From contig JAGFNW010000002.1 in the NCBI GenBank assembly GCA_017592665.1, forward strand, positions 124,001 to 188,000: a stretch of 64,000 nt of DNA, given 5' to 3'. The DNA is from Streptosporangiaceae bacterium NEAU-GS5. GTDB taxonomy: Bacteria; Actinomycetota; Actinomycetes; Streptosporangiales; Streptosporangiaceae. Below the pieces are notes generated by a model. That model did no database searches and was not told where the DNA came from. It was given only the letters and a program-made list of their open reading frames with translations. Numbering within the stretch: position 1 is the stretch's first letter; every line of letters starts with the position of its first letter. The position numbers were made by a program, and so were the translations under genes. This document shows positions 55,462 through 64,000 of the stretch, one piece after another.

Positions 55462-56895
55462 TCAGGTGGGCTGGTGGGCCACCGCGGAGCCGATGGTGTG
55501 CACGCGGAGGGCGTTGGTCGAGCCGGTGCTGCCGGGCGGGGAGCCGGCCACGATGACGACCTTGTCGCCCTTCTCGAACTGGCCGAGCTGCAGCAGGGAG
55601 GCCTCGACCTGGCGGACCATGTCGTCGGTGTGGTGGACGAACGGCACCTCGAACGTCTGCACGCCCCAGGTCAGCGCCAGCTGGCCGCGCACTCCGGGGT
55701 TGGAGGTGAAGGCCAGCAGGGGGATGGGCGAGCGGTAGCGGGCCAGGCGGCGCGCCGTCTCTCCCGACATGGTGTAGGCGACCAGCGCCTTGGCCCCGAC
55801 GATGGCGCCCACCTCGGCCGCGGCCTTGGCGATGGCGCCGCCCGTGGTCTCGGGCAGCCGGTCGAGGTTGTGCCGGAGGTGCAACGAGGTGGTCTCGGCC
55901 GCGGTGGCGATGCGGGCCATGGTCGAGACGGACTCGACCGGATAGCTGCCGACCGACGTCTCGCCGGACAGCATCACCGCGTCGGCGCCGTCCATCACCG
56001 CGTAGGCGACGTCGGAGGTCTCGGCCCGGGTCGGGCGCGGGGCGCCCATCATCGAGTCGAGCATCTGGGTGGCCACGATGACGGGGTGGGCCTTCTCCAT
56101 GCACAGCTGGATGATCCGGCGCTGGACGATCGGCACCTGCTCCAGCGGCAGCTCGACGCCGAGGTCGCCGCGGGCCACCATCACGCCGTCGAACACGTCG
56201 ACGATCTCTTCGAGGCGCTCGACCGCCTGCGGCTTCTCGACCTTGGCCAGCAGCGGGAGGCGGACGCCCTCCTCCTCCATGATCGCGTGAACCAGGGCGG
56301 CGTCGTCGGGGCTGCGCACGAACGACAGCGCGATCATGTCGAAGCCGGTGCGCAGCGCCCAGCGCAGATCCTGCTCGTCCTTCTCGGTCATGGCGGGCGC
56401 GCTGACGGCCACCCCGGGCAGGTTGAGGCCCTTGTTGTCGGAGATCATGCCGCCGATGATCACCCGGGTCACCACGCGGTTGCCCTCGACCTCGAGGACC
56501 TCGAGGTTGAGGCGCCCGTCGTCGACGAGGATCGTGTCGCCGGGCTTCACATCGCCCGGCAGGCCGTCGTACGTCGTGGAGACGAGGTCGCGGTCGCCCG
56601 GGACGTCGTCGGTGGTGATGGAGAAGACGTCGCCGGCGCCGAGGCGCACCGGCCCGGAGGCGAACTTGCCCACGCGGATCTTGGGGCCCTGGAGGTCGGC
56701 GAGGAGCCCGACACTGCGGCCGACCTCCGCGGCGGCGGCCCGCACCCGGTCGTACACCTCCTTGTGCAGCGCGTGGCTGCCGTGCGAGAGGTTGAAACGG
56801 GCCACGTCCATGCCGGCCGCGATGATTTCGCGGAGCCGCTCGGGGGACGAGGTCGCAGGCCCCAGGGTGCAGACGATCTTTGCTCGACGACTCAC
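55462..56895 (-). CDS. pyk: Pyruvate kinase
   Basis: GTG at 56895 (MSRRAKIVCTLGPA) gives 477 residues, the normal size; a longer in-frame start is unlikely. Domains are complete: the opening catalytic strand AKIVCTLGPA, DVARFNLSHGSH, the signature around LLAKVEKPQAVERLEEIVD and VARGDLGVELP, the ATP/substrate segment VATQMLDSMMGAPRPTRAE, and the C-terminal regulatory domain (RLARYRSPIPLLAFTSNP). It transfers phosphate from phosphoenolpyruvate to ADP in glycolysis. It may be co-transcribed with the two regulators that follow within 21 bases. Confidence 0.97.
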   Translation of the reverse strand: MSRRAKIVCTLGPATSSPERLREIIAAGMDVARFNLSHGSHALHKEVYDRVRAAAAEVGRSVGLLADLQGPKIRVGKFASGPVRLGAGDVFSITTDDVPGDRDLVSTTYDGLPGDVKPGDTILVDDGRLNLEVLEVEGNRVVTRVIIGGMISDNKGLNLPGVAVSAPAMTEKDEQDLRWALRTGFDMIALSFVRSPDDAALVHAIMEEEGVRLPLLAKVEKPQAVERLEEIVDVFDGVMVARGDLGVELPLEQVPIVQRRIIQLCMEKAHPVIVATQMLDSMMGAPRPTRAETSDVAYAVMDGADAVMLSGETSVGSYPVESVSTMARIATAAETTSLHLRHNLDRLPETTGGAIAKAAAEVGAIVGAKALVAYTMSGETARRLARYRSPIPLLAFTSNPGVRGQLALTWGVQTFEVPFVHHTDDMVRQVEASLLQLGQFEKGDKVVIVAGSPPGSTGSTNALRVHTIGSAVAHQPT

Positions 56896-57006
56896 AAGTC
56901 CTAGCCTAATTGGTACAGACCACTTGAATGTGACGGCCCCCACAGGTGTGGCCTAAATGTCGATGAGACTTCACGTGATCTCCGCCATGTCATAGCGTTG
57001 CCCCGC

Positions 57007-57873
57007 ATGGGGCATGTCAGGACATGGGTGGCGATTTCACTCATCGTTGTGGCCACGGGATGCGCGCAACACGACGCTATCGAATCGACGGCTCCCCCAC
57101 CCGGAGTTTCGGTGGCCTTGAACCAGTGGCGTACCGACGAGGCCGAGCACACCGTCGAGGTCTCGGTCACGAGCACCTCGGCGACACCGATTCTTTTCCA
57201 GGACGTGCAGGTGGTGACGGCGTCGTTCCGGACGATCCCGCCCGCGCGCGTCGACACCACGCTGAGCCGGACGCCGCGCACCGACCTCCGCATTCCGTAC
57301 GGCGAGGCGCGCTGCGACCCCGACAAGATCCCCGCGCCGACGCCGGTGACCGTGGTCGCGCATGTCCAAGTCGGCGGGGGCGCGCTGCGCGAAGTCAAGT
57401 TCGCCGCCGCCGGGGCCACGTCCGCGACGCTCCAGCGGATGATCGAGGCCGAGTGCGGCGGCTTCATCCTGCGCCAGGCCGCCGACGTGACGTTCGACTC
57501 GTCCTGGCGGCAGGAAGGCGGCAAGGGCGGCGTCCTCTACGGCTCGCTGACCGTAACCCGCAAAAAGGGCGATGAACCGTTCACCGTGGACGAGCTGGGA
57601 AACACCACGCATTTCAGCCTGCTGCCCCATTCGGGCAAGCATCACCCGGTGGCCGTGCTGGCCGCCGATCAGGCGACGCTGCAGATCCCGGTCGAGGTGC
57701 GGCCGGCCCGCTGCGACCCCCACGCCTTCGGCGAGGCCAAGAAGGCGTACATCTTCCCGGTCTGGGGGCGCATCGGCGACGGCAAGCTCTTCTGGATGAT
57801 CATCACGCCGGACGCTCAGCTCAAGGCCGCCTTCCTTGCCTACGCCGAGAAGGCCTGCGGCATCACGACGTGA
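57007..57873 (+). CDS. Hypothetical lipoprotein
   Basis: ATG at 57007 (MGHVRTWVAISLIVVATGC) starts a lipoprotein signal with lipobox VATGC, lipidated Cys at residue 19; a TTG three codons earlier is possible. The 288-residue product continues with a beta-rich domain: LNQWRTDEAEHTVEVSVTS and ILFQDVQVVTASFRTIPPAR suggest an immunoglobulin-like sandwich. Two paired cysteine regions (GEARCDPDK/AECGGF and PARCDPHAF/EKACGITT) could be disulfides of two similar halves, each containing the phrase ARCDP. No known family. It is divergent from pyk. Confidence 0.7.
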   Translation: MGHVRTWVAISLIVVATGCAQHDAIESTAPPPGVSVALNQWRTDEAEHTVEVSVTSTSATPILFQDVQVVTASFRTIPPARVDTTLSRTPRTDLRIPYGEARCDPDKIPAPTPVTVVAHVQVGGGALREVKFAAAGATSATLQRMIEAECGGFILRQAADVTFDSSWRQEGGKGGVLYGSLTVTRKKGDEPFTVDELGNTTHFSLLPHSGKHHPVAVLAADQATLQIPVEVRPARCDPHAFGEAKKAYIFPVWGRIGDGKLFWMIITPDAQLKAAFLAYAEKACGITT

Positions 57874-57924
57874 CGAGTCCCGCCCACGCCGGTCTCCGAT
57901 GTCCCGTCGGACAGTACGGCGCGC

Positions 57925-58338
57925 TCACGACCTCGTCGTGCCGATCTCAGAGGCGGTCGGCGTGGTCCTGCTCACGGCCGCGCGATTCCGGTGGCGGCGC
58001 AGCAGGAATCCGGCCCACGACGCGAGGACGAGAACGAGGGCGGCGGCCCGCACATCCCAGATGTACTGCTGCGGATAGACGACGCCCTCGATGTAGGTGT
58101 CGATGAAACCGCCGGGGGCCAGGGCCCGCGCGCCCGCCATGCGCCGCCCCCAGTTCTCCACGGCCGTCAACGGGCACTCGACGAGATCGGCGAGCTGGAC
58201 GATCGCCCAGGCGCACAGCGCCAGGTGCAGCCAGATCAGCCGCCGCCAGCGCCACGCCAGGAATCCTCCCACGACCATGAACGCGAGGACGAGGAAGTGG
58301 ACCACCATCGTGGTCTCCCAGGCGACCCGGTAGAACAC
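57925..58338 (-). CDS. DUF2784 family membrane protein
   Basis: A 137-residue protein with three or four membrane helices. The family pattern is MVVHFLVLAFMVVGGFLAWRW, then ADLVECPLTAVENWGRRMAG with the conserved CPLTxxExxxR, and a YIEGVVYP turn. DUF2784 is common in actinobacteria and proteobacteria with no known function. Its GTG start comes directly after the TAG of the subtilase gene (TAGGTG, no gap), so the two are translationally linked. It converges with the lipoprotein gene on the other strand. Confidence 0.85.
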   Translation of the reverse strand: MFYRVAWETTMVVHFLVLAFMVVGGFLAWRWRRLIWLHLALCAWAIVQLADLVECPLTAVENWGRRMAGARALAPGGFIDTYIEGVVYPQQYIWDVRAAALVLVLASWAGFLLRRHRNRAAVSRTTPTASEIGTTRS

Positions 58339-60006
<1,668 letters not shown>

Positions 60007-60115
60007 GCGAATCCTCCCCATTCAAGCCCCTGTCGCATCCTTCTTGCCCCCGCAAGCGAACGCAACCTAGCCCCCCATATCCGCATATTCCCCCATCCCC
60101 CCACCCCACCCCCCG

Positions 60116-60264
60116 CGTGATCATGCAGGTTTCCCAAGAGCCTGGTCAGAGCATCGCTGATCATGCAAGTGCATGATCAGCAACACGCCTGCCAGCGGCT
60201 CGGGAATTCCTGCAAGATCACGGACGGGCTGAGCGGGGCGGCGGGACTTCCTGCAAGATCACGG
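60116..60264. repeat. Cluster of CGTGATC(A/T)TGCAGG motifs with a 26-base palindrome
   Basis: One copy runs plus (60116-60134, CGTGATCATGCAGGTTTCC) and two run minus (60202-60223 and 60243-60264, complement of TTCCTGCAAGATCACGG). Between them is GCTGATCATGCA-AG-TGCATGATCAGC (60156-60181), a perfect inverted repeat of a related core. All are in the non-coding stretch between gltD and the subtilase gene. Confidence 0.8.
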
Positions 60265-60276
60265 GGGGAGGGGGGG

Positions 60277-61728
<1,452 letters not shown>

Positions 61729-61742
61729 CGGAGCCTCCCTTC

Positions 61743-64000
61743 CTAACCGTTCGAAGCGGCCATGATGGCCTCGTTGACGTCGCGGCCCTCGGCTTCGGCG
61801 GCGGCCCTGGCCCGCAGGACCCGCTTGTAGTCGGTGGGCATGATCTTGCTGAAGCGGGCGGCGTCGAAGGAGATCAGCAGATCCTTGGCGACCGGCGAGC
61901 CGGTCTCGGACAGGTGCCTCTCCACCAGGTCGCGCACGAAGTCGGTGTCCTCGCCGGACAGCGGCTCGATCTCGACCATCTCGCGGTTGACCCGCTCGGG
62001 GGCGAGATCCAGCACGTACGCGATGCCGCCCGACATGCCGGCCGCGAAGTTGCGCCCGATCGGGCCGAGCACGACCACGCGTCCGCCGGTCATGTATTCG
62101 CAGCCGTGGTCGCCGACGCCCTCGACGATCGCGGTGGCGCCGGAGTTGCGCACGCAGAACCGCTCACCGACGGTGCCGCGGATGAACGCCTCGCCGGAGG
62201 TGGCGCCGTAGAGGCCGACGTTTCCGGAGACGATGTGGCCGTCCAGGCGGTCGTTCTGCGGGCGCAGCGTGATCCGGCCGCCGGACAGGCCCTTGCCCAG
62301 GTAGTCGTTGGCGTCGCCGACCAGCCGCAGGGTCACCCCGCGCGGCACGAAGGCGCCGAAGGAGTTGCCGCCCGTGCCGGTGAACGTCACGTCGATCGTG
62401 TTGTCCGGCAGCCCCTTGCCGCCCCACTTGCGGGTCACGTGGTGGCCCAGCATGGTACCGACCGTACGGTTCACGTTGCGGATCGGGACGTCCAGGGTCA
62501 CCCGGTCGCCCAGCTCCAGCGCGCCCTCGGCCAGCTGGATCAGCGTGTTGTCGAGCGCCTTGTCCAGGCCGTGGTCCTGCTCGACGACCCGGTGCATGGG
62601 CGTGCCCTCGGGCAGTTCGGGCCGGTAGAGGATCGGCGACAGGTCGAGGCCCTCGGCCTTCCAGTGGTCGACCGCGGCGGTCACGTCGAGCATGTCGGCC
62701 CGGCCGATGGCCTCGTCGAGCGAGCGCATCCCCAGCTCGGCCAGGTATTCGCGGACCTCCTGCGCGATGAACTCGAAGAAGTTGACCACGAACTCGGGCT
62801 TGCCGGCGAACCGCTTGCGCAGTTCGGGGTTCTGCGTCGCCACGCCGACGGGGCAGGTGTCGAGGTGGCAGACCCGCATCATGACGCAGCCAGAGACGAC
62901 CAGCGGCGCGGTGGCGAAGCCGAACTCCTCGGCGCCGAGCAGCGCCGCCACGACCACGTCGCGGCCGGTCTTGAGCTGGCCGTCGGTCTGCACGACGATC
63001 CGGTCGCGTAGGCCGTTGAGCAGCAGCGTCTGCTGGGTCTCGGCCAGGCCGAGCTCCCACGGCGTGCCGGCGTGCTTGAGCGAGGTGAGCGGCGAGGCGC
63101 CGGTGCCGCCGTCGTGGCCGGAGATGAGCACCACGTCGGCGTGGGCCTTGGACACGCCGGCCGCGACCGTGCCGACGCCGACCTCGGAGACCAGCTTCAC
63201 GTGGACGCGGGCCCGCGGGTTGGCGTTCTTCAGGTCGTGGATGAGCTGGGCCAGGTCTTCGATCGAGTAGATGTCGTGGTGCGGCGGCGGCGAGATGAGG
63301 CCGACGCCGGGGGTGGAGTGCCGGGTCTTGGCGATCCACGGGTAGACCTTGTGGCCGGGCAGCTGGCCGCCCTCGCCGGGCTTGGCGCCCTGCGCCATCT
63401 TGATCTGCAGGTCGTCGGCGTTGACCAGGTATTCGCTGGTCACGCCGAAGCGGCCGCTGGCCACCTGCTTGATGGCCGACCGGCGAGAGGGGTCGTAGAG
63501 CCGCTCGGGGTCCTCGCCGCCCTCACCGGTGTTGGACTTGGCGCCCAGCTGGTTCATGGCGATGGCCAGCGTCTCGTGCGCCTCCATGGAGATCGACCCG
63601 TACGACATGGCGCCGGTCGAGAACCGCTTGACGATCTCGGACACCGGCTCGACCTCATCGATCGGGATCGGGGCGGCGCCGGCGCGCAGCTTGAACAGGC
63701 CGCGCAGGGTCATCAGCGTCTCGGACTGGCCGTCGATCAGGGAGGTGTACTCCTTGAAGATCTCGTATCGCCGGGTCCGGGTGGCGTGCTGCAGCTTGAA
63801 CACGGTCGTCGGGTTGAACAGGTGCGGCTCGCCCTCGCGCCGCCACTGGTATTCGCCGCCGACCTCGAGCCTCCGGTGCGCGTTCTCGGCCCGCGGGTAG
63901 GCCTTGAGGTGCCGTTCGCGGCACTCGCGCGCCAGCACGTCGAAGCCGACGCCGCCGAGCCGGGAGGTCGTCCCGGTGAAGCACTGGTCGATCACCTCGG
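61743..64000 (-). CDS. gltB: Glutamate synthase large subunit, N-terminus cut by window edge
   Basis: About 752 C-terminal residues of a roughly 1500-residue enzyme; the frame is open through position 64000. Visible are the FMN/synthase domain ([64 protein letters not shown]), the 3Fe-4S cysteines ([15 protein letters not shown]) and the C-terminal GXGXG beta-helix ([29 protein letters not shown]). The glutaminase domain lies outside the window. It makes two glutamates from glutamine and 2-oxoglutarate. gltD follows by 14 bases. Confidence 0.97.
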   Translation of the reverse strand, partial: EVIDQCFTGTTSRLGGVGFDVLARECRERHLKAYPRAENAHRRLEVGGEYQWRREGEPHLFNPTTVFKLQHATRTRRYEIFKEYTSLIDGQSETLMTLRGLFKLRAGAAPIPIDEVEPVSEIVKRFSTGAMSYGSISMEAHETLAIAMNQLGAKSNTGEGGEDPERLYDPSRRSAIKQVASGRFGVTSEYLVNADDLQIKMAQGAKPGEGGQLPGHKVYPWIAKTRHSTPGVGLISPPPHHDIYSIEDLAQLIHDLKNANPRARVHVKLVSEVGVGTVAAGVSKAHADVVLISGHDGGTGASPLTSLKHAGTPWELGLAETQQTLLLNGLRDRIVVQTDGQLKTGRDVVVAALLGAEEFGFATAPLVVSGCVMMRVCHLDTCPVGVATQNPELRKRFAGKPEFVVNFFEFIAQEVREYLAELGMRSLDEAIGRADMLDVTAAVDHWKAEGLDLSPILYRPELPEGTPMHRVVEQDHGLDKALDNTLIQLAEGALELGDRVTLDVPIRNVNRTVGTMLGHHVTRKWGGKGLPDNTIDVTFTGTGGNSFGAFVPRGVTLRLVGDANDYLGKGLSGGRITLRPQNDRLDGHIVSGNVGLYGATSGEAFIRGTVGERFCVRNSGATAIVEGVGDHGCEYMTGGRVVVLGPIGRNFAAGMSGGIAYVLDLAPERVNREMVEIEPLSGEDTDFVRDLVERHLSETGSPVAKDLLISFDAARFSKIMPTDYKRVLRARAAAEAEGRDVNEAIMAASNG

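Overview
This window is one contiguous stretch of chromosome from a GC-rich, filamentous-type actinobacterium. Frequent GTG/TTG starts, 4-bp start/stop overlaps, the vegetative gene order (pyk, pdtaR-like, polA, rpsA, coaE, uvrB and parA-scpA-scpB-rluB-cmk-der), AfsR/LAL-type giant regulators and a GH9-CBM3-CBM2 cellulase all fit Streptosporangiales (Nonomuraea/Streptosporangium-like). The genus cannot be fixed from the sequence alone. There is no prophage, transposase or CRISPR array; the window is core chromosome with accessory inserts.

Layout. 1-3.7 kb: a cation-efflux transporter (cut by the left edge), a divergent MarR regulator, and an LprG-like lipoprotein overlapping an MFS transporter, resembling the mycobacterial lprG-p55 pair. 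3.7-7.8 kb: a Tat-exported cholesterol-oxidase-type flavoenzyme, a small membrane protein and a membrane-anchored multicopper oxidase. 7.8-10.9 kb (minus): a lipoprotein and a NarL-type two-component pair. 10.9-22.6 kb (minus): der, cmk, tyrA, aroH, an rluB-type pseudouridine synthase with a 485-residue Arg/Gly/Asp/Ser-rich tail, scpB, scpA, parA, xerD, a Nudix ADP-ribose pyrophosphatase and pyrG. 22.7-24.1 kb: an acyltransferase and a DUF4126 protein. 24.2-29.5 kb: a modular GH9 cellulase whose 3' end overlaps a convergent LAL-type regulator. 29.5-30.8 kb: a gene-free, repeat- and hairpin-rich stretch. 30.8-41.8 kb: uvrB, an aldo/keto reductase, coaE, an acetyltransferase, a relic of a cellulose-binding module, rpsA, a polysaccharide deacetylase, a DUF2127 protein and polA. 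41.8-48.7 kb: a thioesterase, a candidate structured leader, a branched-chain amino acid ABC transporter (livHMGF-like, LivH carrying an extra exported domain) and a convergent substrate-binding lipoprotein. 48.9-56.9 kb: a PdtaR-type ANTAR regulator, tRNA-Leu(CAA), a decayed flavoprotein pseudogene, two tandem BTAD/AfsR-like regulators and pyk. 57-64 kb: lipoproteins, a DUF2784 protein, a lipoprotein subtilase, a palindromic repeat cluster, gltD and the C-terminal part of gltB (cut by the right edge).

Most of the window is housekeeping: chromosome segregation, nucleotide and aromatic amino acid synthesis, DNA repair, translation, glycolysis and nitrogen assimilation. The observations most worth a second look are the RGG/RGD-like tail on the pseudouridine synthase, the hairpin-rich intergenic regions (29.5-30.8 kb, 42.3-42.4 kb, 60.1-60.3 kb), the LivH fusion, the lprG-p55-like pair outside mycobacteria and two gene relics. 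No wholly new multigene system could be demonstrated.
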